From assembly GCA_051453625.1 (NCBI GenBank), contig JBOZIK010000001.1:237976045-238040044 (forward strand): 64,000 bases of DNA, written 5' to 3'. Every line of letters begins with the position of its first letter. The stretch's first letter is position 1. Made by a program: the position numbers and the translations under genes. A model generated the notes under the pieces. That model was not told where the DNA came from. It worked only from the letters and a program-made list of their open reading frames with translations, and ran no database searches. Below are positions 1-12,230 of the stretch, one piece after another. Origin of the DNA: Welwitschia mirabilis (taxonomy: Eukaryota; Gnetophyta; Gnetopsida; Welwitschiales).

Positions 1-1933
1 AACTCCTATCTCTATTAAGGCTTTCTTAATTATACGAGTCCCCTCTAAAGTGACACTAACGATTGCTGCCCCCGGATCTTTAAACTTTGGATACTTTTTG
101 TAAACCAAGTTGCTAATGGATTAAGCTAGGAAGAATTTACTAGGGATGGTTCATTTTTTTCCCTTCTTATTAGGTCTTTTTATATCTTAGAGTATTTGGG
201 ATTCTCTTATAAAAGTTTCCAAAAAGGTAAGTTAATGTTCACATTTTACATTAAGGCTTTTAAATAATCATGAAAGATGGGGTTTGTATTAAGCCTATTA
301 AGTCATGGGGTAGTGGGTTTCTTTTATGAAGAATCTTTCTTTTTGTTGCTAAGTGAGGAAGGGAAGGAATGGTTTTCTAGGATTTCTATGTCCTCTTCCT
401 CATCATTTTTGTTATTTTGGGAAGTTGAAGCCTCATCAGTTGTGTCATTTCCACTCCTTATCACCAGCCTACAATCCTTTCTAACTTTATTAGGGATTGA
501 TAAAGGTTGAGTGACAAGGATCCCTTGTGGTCTTTGATTGGAAAGCATGGTTTGTTATAAAATACTTACAAGATTTTTTATATTTTCATTTGTGATCCTT
601 GTGGTCTTTGATTGGCAAGCATGATTTGTTATAAAATACTTACAAGATTTTTTATATTTGAATTTGTTTTCTCTTGAGTTTTTCTTAACTCCTCAATGAA
701 ATTCCTAAGAGGATCCCTATGGTTTGGAAGTTGGAAGGGATTTCTAAGTTATTTGAATGGTTGAATTAAAAATTTGGATATTCAAATCTATTTTTGAAGG
801 GCTAAAAGTTAGAATGATGTGTTTAGAAATTTCTAGAATTTGGTGGCTCACTCATCTTATTTTGAAAATTGTAACTTTGGACTTATCTTTAGTTGTGGTT
901 TTGCATGTAGTTGGAAGGTTTTTGGTTAAAGGTGTAAACTTCCTCATAGATTCTCTCTTTGTAATTAGAAAGTAAAGGGAAATCTTTTGTGATGTGGTAA
1001 CTATCTTCACATAAATCGCATGTTGGGACAACAACTTCACCCTTCTCGATTATCACTTTAGCATCAAGGATCATTTTGGTGTATTTCTCTAAGGTAGAAG
1101 TGAAATTCTTAATAACGTTAATTGGTTCATTCTCTATTTTGATCTTATTTTTCTCATGTTTAACTTTTTTTAGGTCCTTAATGATTTGGCCGACTGTTCG
1201 GTTTTCTCTAAAGGAGGGTTTAGGCCAAGTTTGACTTACTTCCATTAAATCTTTCAACATCTTTCAAGCATCTTCTAAGGTTTTATTTAATAGGTTGCCT
1301 CTATAAGAAAAATCTACGAGTTGCTTGGAATGACTATTCAATTTACTATAGAAATAGTCAATTAATTCTACCTCTAGAAAGGCACCTATAGGATTTGATT
1401 GCAAAGAAATAAATAATCGCTCATAAGTAGAGGAATAGTTCTTATTAGGTAGTTGTTGGAAGTTTGTAACTTCTTTCTTATGCTTCTGGATGGTGGTTTC
1501 ACTCATGAATCTCTTTATGAAGGATTCTTAAACTTGACTCTAAGATTTAAGGCTCTTATGGGGAATTGTTTTAAGCCAAAGTTTTTTTTTTATCTTTTAA
1601 GGTGATGGAAAAGATAATCATGTAGGTTCTATTATTTATTCATTTTTTACTATTTCTGGAAGTAAAGATAAGTTATTCGATTTTGGTGATGTGTTGTAAA
1701 GGATCTTCATCAGGCTTTCCACTAAAGGTAGGATAAGCATTCAAGTTTTGAAGTTCTACATCATCATTGGGAGGTAAGTCAAAATAATTTTGGATTTCAT
1801 GTTTTTTGGTTGCTATAAGATGTCTTAAGGTAGTATAAGCATTGGGTTGAGAAGGAGTAGAAATGAGGGTTCCAATAATAGGGGGTGAATTTAGAGAGAC
1901 AGGTTATTTAAGTTTTTGTGCTGAGGTCGACAT
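1..1933 (-). pseudogene. family A gag and start of protease, decayed
   Basis: Translation from an ATG at 1933-1931 (MSTSAQKLK, then a stop) shows a gag-type polyprotein broken by several stops. The capsid-like part lies at about 1506-1264, with the retrotransposon-gag pattern LIDYFYSKLNSHSKQLVDF. A zinc-knuckle remnant at about 1020 reads CDLC followed by His at the correct spacing, but the last Cys is Phe. At the window edge the protease active site begins (KKALIEIG, where D-L/I-G-A-S is expected), so the catalytic Asp is Glu. The protein would form the virus-like particle and process it. Copy 3 (24121-26839) is better preserved. The product is not functional. Confidence 0.8.
519..667. repeat. 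75-bp tandem duplication inside gag
   Basis: Two adjacent, nearly identical units (519-593 and 594-667) both begin GATCC(C)TTGTGGTCTTTG and end in a T-rich run. Only one unit is present at the corresponding place in copy 3 (near 25513), so the duplication is specific to this copy. The unit is 74-75 bp, about 25 codons. Confidence 0.85.
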
Positions 1934-2390
1934 GATAGCAAAATCAGACTCTGCAGAAAAAGTAGGAATTGCAGGAATTTTAGAATCTTACGTACCTTCA
2001 CTGTTTTGATTTAGTTCTATTTCAAAATTTATCAAACCTTCTTTGATGTTTTTAGTAATCAATAGTCACTCTCTCTGGTATTTTTCCTTTTTTCCCAGAA
2101 TTGACCATTCATACTTTATCTCAAATCTGTGAAAGTGTCATCTCATACATCATCTGGATGATAACCTAGATGATAGAAACACAGAAACCATAAGAAAAGA
2201 AAAAGCAGAAAACGAGACTGTCATCCACTGTGGTGTGTGAATGATGGAGGGGATGATGATATTGATGCTATAAAAATTTAGCAGAAAAAACTAAAACAAA
2301 AAACTTATAGCAGGTACTCTTATACTGCTGTTACATCAAACATTCAGAATATTTACCAAAGCAACAATAACTCTTGAACTCCAAGCAGCC
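1934..2390 (-). other. family A 5' leader with TCATC/GATGA motifs
   Basis: Untranslated leader between primer-binding site and gag ATG. It carries the inverted motif cluster TCATCTGGATGAT...TAGATGAT at 2150-2174 and a second cluster at 2220-2262. The corresponding leader of copy 3 has the same kind of cluster at 27108-27133 and 27318-27345. No ORF of note. Confidence 0.6.
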
Positions 2391-2409
2391 GTCCCCGACA
2401 ATGGTGCCA
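2391..2409 (-). other. primer-binding site (tRNA-Asp type)
   Basis: The minus strand reads TGGCACCATTGTCGGGGAC. This matches the TGGCGCC-GTTGCCGGGGA type of site used by many plant Ty3/gypsy elements, complementary to the 3' end of tRNA-Asp, with only transition differences. It lies 6 bases from the LTR end, as expected. Confidence 0.85.
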
Positions 2410-2415
2410 AGAGGT

Positions 2416-3516
2416 TGTGGTGCATATTTATGCAATGTTCATGTTCTAATTAGAATCCTGTTATCCACAAATAATATGCACAAACACAATACACTAGTAT
2501 AGATGGGAGTGACTCGAATGTCATAATCCATTAAAGGCCAAAATATGAAAATAAAAAAGCTACTTTCAAGATAAAAATATGGTAACCCTAACCTACAGAA
2601 ATAATTTTCAATGCATGAAAATGAAATAAAACGCACTCATGTAATTCTAATTTAGGAAAGGAAATAGCAATATACCTAAACTAACTAAGCACAAACTTGA
2701 CAAAGGTTTCCCTCATAATCTATATTACAAAAGAGGCTTATTACCGAATCTCAGATAATATAAATTATGAGGGAGAAGATCATTCATACCTTGAACACAA
2801 AAGAAAATATTTCATATTAAAATATTCATATCACATCTGTATTACAAAGTAGCCATTTCTCAATGGAGGAAATAGCATTTAACACCAAGGAAACATCTCT
2901 ATGAAATTACAGAATGATTCTTCGGTCCTCCGATATTCTATCATGAGTATGTTGGGTACTGTCGAAGATGATTAGGAGGTGAGGGGAAGACATTATTTAT
3001 AGACTCAAAATAAGAAAGGAAACTAATAGAAAAGAGTAGGAAAAACCCTAATCGCCATACAAAGAGAAGTCGTAATTAAGTGGCAACAACTTAGGTGAAC
3101 ATTCAATGCAAGTATCAGAAAACAGTGTCATCCATCTGGTCGTCTAGATGATATAAGACATAATGCTAACTAATAGATAGATTATTATCTGCTCCTAGTT
3201 TAACTACCTGTGAAACCTATTATCATCCAGTTGTGTAGTCATCCATACTGACGTCCAGACGATGAGGTGGACAATGGCCTTTAGTCGATCTTCAATCAAT
3301 TCAGTCACTTTCTTATTTGTAGGAATTGTCATCCAAAATATTATTTATTCATATTTGCATAGAATGCTTGTAATTTATCTTCAAATCAAGTATTTCCATC
3401 CTTTTTATCTTGGTTCTCCATTATCATGAGAACTAAGCATTTATCTATTAATTTACTTATAAAATAACTTAGCATATTCTATCAAATACATGTAAGTTGG
3501 CGATGAAACAATCACA
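2416..3516 (-). repeat. family A 5' LTR (about 1.1 kb)
   Basis: The LTR runs from TGTGGTGCAT (2416) to AATCACA (3516), so in element orientation it starts TGTGATTG and ends CACCACA, with proper TG/CA ends next to the primer-binding site. It aligns along much of its length with the LTR pieces at 27504-27991 and 28126-29017. TCATC/GATGA inverted motifs lie at 3127-3152 and 3222-3275. The block with CATAATCCATTAAAGG near 2520-2536 is the reverse complement of the TTATGACATT block of the family D LTRs. Confidence 0.8.
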
Positions 3517-3519
3517 CAT

Positions 3520-5230
3520 AAGTTCAAAGGGTAACTTCTAATTAAGTGGTTAAATGATATGAGTGAAGGTAAGTTTTTTCTTAACTTCATCAAAAGTGTG
3601 TTAACACTAATGAGTCTAATTAAAAGAGGCATCTTTTCTTAGAAGTGTATAAAGTGGTTTGAAAATTTTGCTAAAGTATTTAATAAATCTAATATCTTAC
3701 ATGTCCTAGAAAGAATCTAATGTTTTTTTAATTTTTATAAAGTAGGTAGATGTGTGATTAGAGAAAATTTTGCAAGGTTTACTTGAATTCCTTCTAAAGC
3801 GATAATGTATCCTAAAACTATACCATTGCTAACCATGAAATGACATTTTTTCTAATTTAACACAAGGCCTTTTTCTATACATTATGTAGGAACAAGTTTT
3901 AAGTTGTAAATAAAGTGGTTAAAAGATGCCCCACAAATAGAGAAATCATCCATAAATATTTTAATGCATGAGTCTAATAAATCATAGAAAATTATAAGCA
4001 TGCAATATTGAAAAAGTGGTAGAAGTATTATACAAACCAAAAGTCATTCTTTTATCAGAAAATATTCTGTATAAGCATATAAAAGTGTTTTATATTAGTC
4101 CTTAGGAGAAGTTTCTATTTGGTTATATCCTAAACTCCCATTTAGAAATTAGTAAAAAGGATGTCCTACAAGTTTTTCTAAGATTTAATTTAAGAATGGA
4201 AGAGGGAAATGATCCTTTCTTGAAATGGGATTTAGTTTTCTATAATCTATACACATTTTCCATTTAATTATGAATCTTGTGGGGATACGTTTGTTGTATT
4301 CATTTGATATTAGGACAGTTTTGAATTTCTTTGCTACTGGTTGAATTGAAATTACCCATTTCCTATCTCATATGGGGTAGATGATTCTATTGTCTAAGAG
4401 TTTAATTACTTCATTTGTCACTACCTCTTTTGATGTTGGCTTTATCCTTTATTAGGTTTTTATGGATGACTTGACATTTTCTTCTAAGTAAATGTGATGC
4501 ATAAAAATGCTTGGGTCACTGCCTCTAATATCAAAAAGGGTTTATCTTAATGCTTATTTATGTTTCCTTAAGAGGTCTAGCAACTTAGCTTCTTGGGATG
4601 ACAATAAGAAAAAATTGGTTGCTACTGGGAAGATAAAATTCTCTTTTAAGAAAGCATATTTAAGGTTATTTGTAAGAGGCTTAAGTTCAATGGGGATTTC
4701 ATCCTAAGTGATAATGTATGTTTTTTACTCTTAAGAAAAGTCTAAGGAATTGTTCTTATGAAAGTAAATGGAGGATTCTTGATCATCTAGAAGGCTTTTA
4801 ATTATATCCACATGTTCTACTTTATCATCATAAGAAGAAAATTTTAGGGCATTGAAAACATTTAATACTATTTTCATATTACCAAAGGATACTTTCATCC
4901 AACCATTCCTAGAATTAATCAAGGCATTTAATGTTGCTAAGAAATTAAAGGTCTTTCTAAGGTAACAAGTACTGACTAGTTTCTTGTATTATTCATGTCT
5001 AAAACTACAAAATCCACTGTAAAGTAATAGCTATGTACTAACTCCTAATGGAATTTTTATAGAATTATCAATGAGATGGAGTTTGAGTTTTGTGTTTTTA
5101 AGCTCTTCTAAGCCTAATTCTTTGTAGGTTCCATAAGGAAGCAAGTTTATACTAGCTCCTAACTCTATTAAGGCTTGGTTAAGTTGCTTATTTTTTATAC
5201 CAGCTATATTATAGGGCATCCTAGATTTGT
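3520..5230 (-). pseudogene. Athila protease-reverse transcriptase, decayed pol
   Basis: The aspartic protease sits at 5219-4731. Its active-site region reads ALIELGASINLLPY (Asp replaced by Glu) and it ends in the Athila-type stretch INSRNGWMKVSFGNM. A linker follows with LKPLTNNLKYAFL and SDPSIFMHHI. The RT comes next, including IIYPI, KWKMCIDYRKLNP, KDHFPLPF and an intact catalytic FMDD at 3956-3945, then VLNxKKCHFMV and GIVLGY. In-frame stops and small frame breaks are frequent, so no product is made. The RT thumb stops at about 3520, exactly where the family A LTR begins, which marks an insertion or deletion junction. The identification is secure from motif order; the breakpoints are less so. 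Confidence 0.85.
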
Positions 5231-7200
5231 GTACTTAGGCGAAAATTGGTTTTGAAGGATCAGACTTGTTTGTTAGGCTAAAAAGGCTTTACTCTTTATA
5301 TTCATTCATCTTTTTATTGTACACATGTCTTTGAAGAACTTTACATAGGAAGGAACTTGCTTAATGGCTTCTAAGAAGGGAATATTTATCTTGAATTCTC
5401 TAAATATTTCTAATAACTCTAATTATTTTTTCATGATATTATCCATTGTAAGATATTGAGGAAAAGGTAAAGGCTCTTTGTAAATGGGAAAGGATTTCTA
5501 TATTATTTCATTCTTTTGCTTAGTTATTATAGAGCTTGGTTTCTCCTTGCTCTTGGTTTGCTTGAGTGGATTATTTAATTCTTTTCTACTCCTAAGGTGG
5601 ATGGACTTAGTCTCTTCTATGTGTGGGGGCTATAATCCTTCTATGAACCTAACTTCCTTAGGCTTTGGTTATGAGCTCATGGGGAGTTTACCTAGTTTTC
5701 TTTTATTTAGAGAAAAAAGGATATAAGTTTGAGTTTATTAAAGTTATTAAAGAACTTAGAAGATGATTTGAGTGATTTGTTAAAGATTATTTAAGAAGGA
5801 GGCATGTTGCTTAAGATTTTGTTCATGATCATAGTTATGTTAGGATTGGGCTTCCATGAATTTTTTTAATGATTACTTTAAAGGATAGAATGAAGAAGGA
5901 TTTTGATAGTTTAATGGGAATAAATATGAGAATGATGAATGGAATGGATTTCTTGGTTGATTATTTTATTTTAACTATTTGAGTTATCTTTCTTCTGAGA
6001 AAAGTTGGGATGACTCCTCCACCTGGGGTTGTAGGTGTTGGAATAAGGATCATTCTTTTGATTTTTTAACTAGTATCCTACTACATTAACTTATTCATTT
6101 AATGTGTTCTAAAATAAGGGAATTAATAGATACTAAAACATTTCATGAATTTCTAATTAACAAATTAAACATTTAGGTTTGGTAGCTAAAGGTAAGGTAA
6201 GGTGGATAATGATTCTAATCTTCTTGATAACTTTTATATCCCATTGTTGACTTTGAAATTTTTAGATATCTTAAACAAACTTGTGGACTTAATAGGATGC
6301 TGAAATCTAGATGGTTCACTTGGATTCTCTCAATTTTTAGAGCTCTTAGCTATAGTTTTAAGATAATCCCAAACTTCATCTAATGGCATACTAAGAAAAC
6401 TACTCCTACTTATTATCTCCATCAATTGCCTATTATTTGAAGACAACTCATCAAAAAAGAATCTAGTTTCCACCCCTAGCTCAAACCCATATTGTGGGCA
6501 TTTTTACAAGAAGTACTTAAAGCTTCTAAGGCTTAGGAAAAGGTCTTATAGTTATTTTATTGATAATTCATTATTTCTCTTCTAAAGGCATTCGTCATAT
6601 GATTTAGGAAGAATTAAGGAATTGAGAGTATATAGCCATGATTTAGACTTTTATTTTAACAAAAATGAAAGAAGAGTAAGCCTAAGTGTGTTGTAAGTGT
6701 GTGGATATTAAGGTACAGTTGATAACATACACTTGAATTATTTAAGCTTTAAGTGTGGGTTCTCTAAATCTAAGCCATTAAAGTGAGGTAATAGCTTGAT
6801 AGTGGATGGATTGAATTCTGAAAAAGGCTCCTAAGAATTAAGGTTAAAGGTAATCGCAGAAGGTTTACTTAGTGGATTACTAATCACATTATTTGGTTTT
6901 TGGCTATCTAATGACTAAGGTAGAAGGCATTTAATTGGTCAACTAGTTTTTGATTTAATCATAGAATATTAAAAAGAGATTGAAAAATAGATTGGTCATT
7001 TGGGTTTTGTTATTGGGATGAAGAGGCTTGTTTTCTTTGAGTATTATCATTAAGTTGATTTTCTTATAGGATTTTCTATTCTTCCTTGATAGTGGGTTTC
7101 ATATTGTTGAAGGGATTTCTAATCAATCTATCTAAATAATCTTAGATCTAAGGCATGAAAGATTTAGACCACTTTTAACTAGTTATAAACTGAGCCTAAA
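5231..7200 (-). pseudogene. Athila gag, decayed
   Basis: Minus-strand gag remnant upstream of the protease. The clearest part is at about 6480-6280: RFFFDELSSNNRQLMEI followed by FLSMPLDEVWDYLK, the usual plant gag pattern (short amphipathic stretch, then a D/E-aW/A-L segment). The C-terminal end near 5400-5330 matches the gag-protease linker of Athila, with SYVKFFKDMC-like wording. The same region recurs at 29018-31130 (Athila 2), which supports it as one coding unit. Many stops and frame shifts are present, and I could not locate the gag start. Confidence 0.7.
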
Positions 7201-7829
7201 TGACAAAAAGGGTTAAGAGTTTTAATAGAGATCTTAGGAAAGGTTTCAAACATTTTTTATCATCAAAGCCAATAATGCTAGTGAGGGAAGGCAGTGGCAC
7301 TAATGAGGGGAAGGTGTAATGTCAGTTAATATGGAAGTTATAATTTTAAAAAAGTATTAATAATTCATAGAATTCTCACAAAGTTAGTTACATATAAATG
7401 TAATAAAAATAAAAAATTATAGCACACTCAAAACAAATCCTAAAGAAAATTAAATCCTAAGAAATTTTTTCTCATTTTAGTGTTTTATAATAAATAAAGC
7501 AGTGAAACAAAAACTAAAATACACACTTAAATTCATAAGATATTAAAAAAACATACAAAGTAAGTTAAAATTTAGTTTTTTCACCCTTCATTGTAATCTA
7601 TAAAAACTTTGTTAGATCTACAACACAAATTTTTGTAGATTAAGTTAGAGTAAAAAATTAAAGAAAATTAAAAACTAGACTATTATGAGTATATTTGAAA
7701 ATGACTAGTATCAACCCTTAGAAAAACTTTTTAAAAAAAGAAACTAAAAACCTTGTAAGAAAGTAAAAATTGTTCTCCTCCTAATAAGCTATCATGCCAT
7801 TGTTCTTAGTAATGATGGCAAAATCTATT
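7201..7829 (-). other. Athila 1 leader and degenerate primer-binding site
   Basis: A-rich leader, similar to 31131-31628 of Athila 2. The primer-binding site is best placed at 7803-7820, where the minus strand reads TGCCATCATTACTAAGAA. Against the tRNA-Asp-type site nearly all differences are C-to-T or G-to-A. It is about 10 bases from the LTR end. No ORF of note. Confidence 0.55.
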
Positions 7830-9170
7830 TGTAAAAGTACAATGAACCATATTTAAACTAGATAAATACCTAATATCATTCTCTCAATAGAATAATTATG
7901 ATGGATTATAGAAATTACATAAGTTTTACTTATATTACAAGTATAATTAAAGAAAGGAAAAATGGAGAATTAAGAGATGTATGAAACTTTATCTAGAGAG
8001 GTAGGAAAGTTAAATAGCCCCAAGGTTCAACTCCATTTATTATTTATCAATTTTCAATCTAATGATATCTTACAAGTTTCTAAAACATACTTCAAATTAA
8101 CAAGTAATGATTGCTTAGGTCATGATAAGATAATTTCATTCACCATGTAAAGATTGGTGAACTCAATAGCCAGTTGATCTTTCACATTGTTAAAATAAGG
8201 ATGAAACGTAAGAACATAAGGTACTAAAAATCCATCAAATAAAAGAGACTTAGACCAAGTAATTATAGAATCCACTCAAATAACAATAGAAATTGATAAT
8301 AGAGTTATTACTTAAGCATTACAAGTACAAAGTAATTTGTAAGTTGGAATTAAAAGAAAATAATTGTTATGTATTAAATCAAAGAAAACACATTATATCA
8401 AAGGAAGAAGAAAGCTAGTAAGGACTTCTTAAGCTATCCTTAAAGTAAGCTCACTCCCTGAAAAAAAGTACTTATAAGGCCATATCAACTAGATACTTCA
8501 AAGATTTTATTCTTTCACCCAAACAAAGAAGGTTAAAAATGAGGTCTTAAGATCCTTTTATAGGTGAGTAGGAGGTGGGGATGGTTATAAGCCTTTAGCT
8601 TATAGTGTTAGATTAATAGTTATAAAATATGTTATGTACCATTAGGTATGGTATTTATCATCTTGCATGAGGTATGGATCATCATGATGAGCCTAATACT
8701 TGGATTTTGGATGCTACTACTTTTATCAACTAATGATGCTACCATATGTCTCTACCATCATCCTACTGAGCACTATCATATGTCACTACCGCATGTTGTC
8801 ATTAACATTACCATGTATCATTGATGATAATAGTTATTTCTAAGGCAACTTTTTTAAGCTTATAACTTCATTTAGTTGAATTATTCATGATAATTTTAAA
8901 ACATGAGATTTAAAGTATTATGTAAAAAAAGATTATTGGTACTAGTACGACAATGTCGACATTCTAAGCTAGATGATTATCATATTTTAGCATATCCTTC
9001 AAAAATAAGATAAATATCATAAAAGTATTATGGAAAGATTATACATTGATAGATAATATTAAAAAGTAGTAAAATACATAATCTTATGATAAATCGGTTA
9101 TATTAATGTCTTCTATTAAGGTAAATTAATTAGATAACTTAATGAGAATGTTAATTTTTACATGTTAACA
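7830..9170 (-). repeat. Athila 1 5' LTR (about 1.34 kb)
   Basis: Bounded by TGTAAAAGTACAATG on the left and CATGTTAACA on the right, so in element orientation it opens TGTTAACATG. It aligns with the LTRs at 15365-16673 and 31649-32978, including the TATA region and the block with GATGA(G/C)CCTAATACTTGG near 8678-8702. The right end is sharp; the left end is inferred from the alignment. Confidence 0.75.
8554..8563 (-). promoter_or_regulatory. TATA box of Athila 1 LTR
   Basis: The minus strand reads CTATAAAAGG, at the same place as TATAAAAGGG in the two other Athila LTRs (16066-16058 and 32366-32358). It probably marks the U3 promoter. Conservation in three decayed copies supports it. Confidence 0.65.
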
Positions 9171-10689
9171 AGAGACAAAAGAAAGAATAAAAAAGTTTTA
9201 TTATTTAAACCTATTATTTAAAAAATAAAAAGGTAATAATAATGATTCATAAATAGTGCATCATCTCAATCTTCTTATAATAAAGTTGTCTTTTACTATT
9301 GATGAAGAAGGTTTGATTAGTCAAGAATAGAAAGGAAACAAATTTTGGCAATCTAGCAAAGAAAGAAAGACAAGTAAATAACTCAAAAGAAATTAGTGGA
9401 AATGGAGGTCCAAGTGCTAACTTTAGAACAAAGCATCCTTAAGAACATGAATTCCATTTGATTAGAAATTCCTTTAAAGTTTTAAATACAAATATAAGCG
9501 TAGAATAATATTTGATGATGAATTTGTTAACCCTTATAATGAGGCTCATTTCCACTTTTACAATGATTTTATAATCATAACCTTTTCAAGGCCTTACTAA
9601 TAGGCTATTGAAAAGAATAGCTATTTTTAGCTCCTTAGCACAAGTTTTTTTTTTAAAGAGATTAAAATTATAGCTAAAAAATTGTCTTTTTTACTTTTAA
9701 TTATTTTATTCTAAAATACCTTGAAGGGTATGAAGGTTCATACATGAGCTTCCATTTAAGATGAACTTTATAGTTTTTTTCCTCTTCTTTTGACTCTCAT
9801 AATCAAGTAGTTAGGAACTTTTTTAATTCTCCCATAAGTAGATTTAACACTTATTCTATTTTTTCTCAAAATAATTCTATTAATAGGTGTTAACATTAGG
9901 ATGAATTTCTTTAAATCTCTATCTAAAATTCTATAAATGTTTGTTCATGATTGCAATAACAGTAAACATCCTAACACTAAGATGGATGGATAATTTCATC
10001 CTCTTTTACCTTCAGAATTGAAAATATAGCTACATTATAAAAAAAAAAGTTTTGTTTAATCTATGTAGCTCTATATACATTATAATAATCCTCTATTACC
10101 TACAATTATAGTAATCTTAGATAAAGTAATAACTTAATTTTAAATTATATAGATATGTGTCATATCTCCTTTATTTCATTTTCAAGTACTCAATTTTGAT
10201 ATAATGTTTGTTAGGATATATCTTTATTGGATCACTTTCTATTCTCTTTAGCATTGAAAGAAATAACTTTAAGGGAAAGGACAATAAGAACATTTTTTAT
10301 TTAAATTCCATAATTATATCAACCTCAGAAGAAAGAATCTTCTAATGCATGTCTAGGATGTACAACTTTATCCTTATAACATGACAAGTTAGATTAGCTA
10401 GTGGAATCAAAGTTACATATCAAATACATTAGCATGCACAATTTTCTTATAAGAGAACTTCCCAACTCTAACATTTTAATATATAACTAATAGAGTTGAT
10501 AAGCTAAATAAATCACTTCAACATGATCCTTTAATTTAAATATTTAGAATTAGTTAAGTATAAACTAAAATTAGTAATAAAGATAAGAGAATTATTATTT
10601 ACAAAATATTTAGTAAGTATATTGTATTGGATTAAATTTCAAGACCAAAATTATAAAGTTTTTTTTAAGTGCCTCATGAAAAGTAACAA
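9171..10689. other. AT-rich stretch, possible LINE 5' part
   Basis: No ORF longer than a few dozen codons. It lies directly upstream of the LINE RT at 10690-12230 and could hold the decayed ORF1 and endonuclease of that LINE, but I could not identify endonuclease motifs. No repeats or structures stand out. Confidence 0.3.
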
Positions 10690-12230
10690 TCATAAGCAAA
10701 TTTAAAGCTTAGTTATGGACTCTGTGGAGATCAGCAATCCATTAGATCTCATTTTATATCTAGCCTAGCATTTAAAAATTATATTTTGAGCTAATCACTT
10801 TGATAAGAATGCCTTTAATGATGTATTTATTATAACTTAGAATAGACTAACTAAGGAATAATTTCAATCAATTTATTCTAATATCCTTGCTGATTTGATG
10901 AACTTACGTAAGAATATCTATAGATGGCTAATGATAAAGCCCCAAAACTAGATGGCCTATTCCTAGTATTTTTTAAAGACTATTGGGATGTAATAAGTAA
11001 GGACTATTTCCATGTTTATCAAGAGAATTATTCTTATGAAACCTTTGGCTTCGACATTAACCAAGGAGTTATAAGACTTATTCTAAAGTTCAAGATCTAT
11101 GTTTCCTTAGTAATTAGTTTTATATAATTCTAATGAATGCTTCTTAAAAAACTTAAATTAAATGTTTAGAAAATCATCTCCAAAATACTATTTCAATATT
11201 TATTTGTGATAAGAAGTCTAGATTCTTTTTAAGGATGTACATTCTAAATAATGTTATGATTACTTAAGAAGAATATTAAGGGGTTTTTTTAATCATAATT
11301 AAGATTTTCCTTCATCAAGAATGATTATGCTAAGGTAAATTATAGAATTAACTAGAGTCTTCTTATTAAGTGCCTTTAAAAACTAGACTTTGGGCCTAAG
11401 ATCAATAGAATTATTTAATTATTACTTAAAGATATCAATGCCTATATTATTATTTATAATGGAATTTTTAACATGTTTTTGATTGAAATTTTGCTTTAAG
11501 AAGGGTTATTTATAATTTAATTTTTATTTATCATAGCCATTAATTTTTTGATTCATGCCATTAGGTAAGAAGAAAAGGACCTATAATATGGAGGGATTAC
11601 ATTAATAGTGATGGTAAATAGTTGATTACTATGCACTTTGTAGATAATCCTTTCTTTCTTATTTGTAATGAACAAGCAAATATTACATAATTATTATTTA
11701 GAATTGAGTAATATTTCCATTTATTTGATTTAAAAATAAACAAGAATAAATAATTAGTGTTTAGTATTAATGGAAAATATTATAGATTTGACACAAACCA
11801 TGGAAATTTATGGATTCAAAGGCAATTTCAAGGGTTTTAAGCATCCATTTTTCTTTGAAGGAAGCTCTAATAATGTTTAAAATAAAAATATCAAAAAATT
11901 AAGTAAAAGTTTGATAAATAAAAATTAAAAAGATCTTTCTAAATATAGAAAAGTATTGTTATATAAATATCTAATTGATTCTATCATATTTATTATTCTT
12001 CTTGTTGAGATCTCATATATAATCATTTGAAAAAGCTAGAATCTATCTTGAAAAGTTTTATATGATCTAAAACTATCATAAGAAAGGATTAAATTAAGTC
12101 TCATGGTAAATATCCACCTTAAAAAGTGCAAAAAGCCATTAGGTTTTGTGGATTTACTTAAGAAAGAAAAACATCTATGTAAAAATATCTTATTTGAGTC
12201 TTTTAGGGAAGATTATGTTTTAATTATTTC
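10690..12230 (+). pseudogene. L1-type LINE reverse transcriptase, decayed
   Basis: The plus strand shows a non-LTR RT in broken frames. At 10924-11127 an open stretch reads MANDKAPKLDGL...FFKDYWDVI, then NQGVIRLILK, which are the first conserved RT blocks of plant L1 LINEs (usual form MxxxKAPGPDG and NxxxIxLIPK). Near 11630-11760 the catalytic motif is HFVDNPFFL (usual FADDT), followed by FDLKINKNK, the conserved block after it. The thumb region follows, with KIKKIFLN-like wording near 11920, then KCKKPLGFVDL near 12130, matching the CKPKxxGGLG block. The element is inactive. Its 5' and 3' ends were not found, and no poly(A) tail or target-site duplication was recognised. Confidence 0.7.

Larger units (their letters stand above)
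1..3516 (-). mobile_element. Ty3/gypsy family A element, copy 1 (5' part, cut by window edge)
   Basis: This is a minus-strand LTR retrotransposon. From right to left it shows a 5' LTR, a tRNA-Asp-like primer-binding site, a leader, gag and the start of the protease, and then it leaves the window at position 1. The gag and protease match the two other family A copies at 19326-22986 and 23087-29017 in sequence and orientation. Its LTR end at 3516 directly abuts the RT of an Athila element, so it probably inserted into that Athila. The RT and integrase seen in the other copies place the family in the Athila/Tat branch of plant Ty3/gypsy. Confidence 0.8.
3517..9170 (-). mobile_element. Athila-type Ty3/gypsy element 1 (5' LTR, gag, PR, RT)
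   Basis: Minus-strand element. The 5' LTR is at 7830-9170, then a degenerate primer-binding site, gag, protease and RT, which break off at 3517 against the LTR of a family A copy. The gag, the protease and the linker from protease to RT match the Athila clade in domain order and wording. The 3' part (RNase H, integrase, 3' LTR) is absent here and may lie beyond the window edge, on the far side of the family A insertion. Confidence 0.8.

Noticed and set aside
277-510. Plus-strand ORF of 77 codons
   Set aside because: Antisense to family A gag-protease; low-complexity Ser/Leu/Phe sequence, no counterpart in the other copies.
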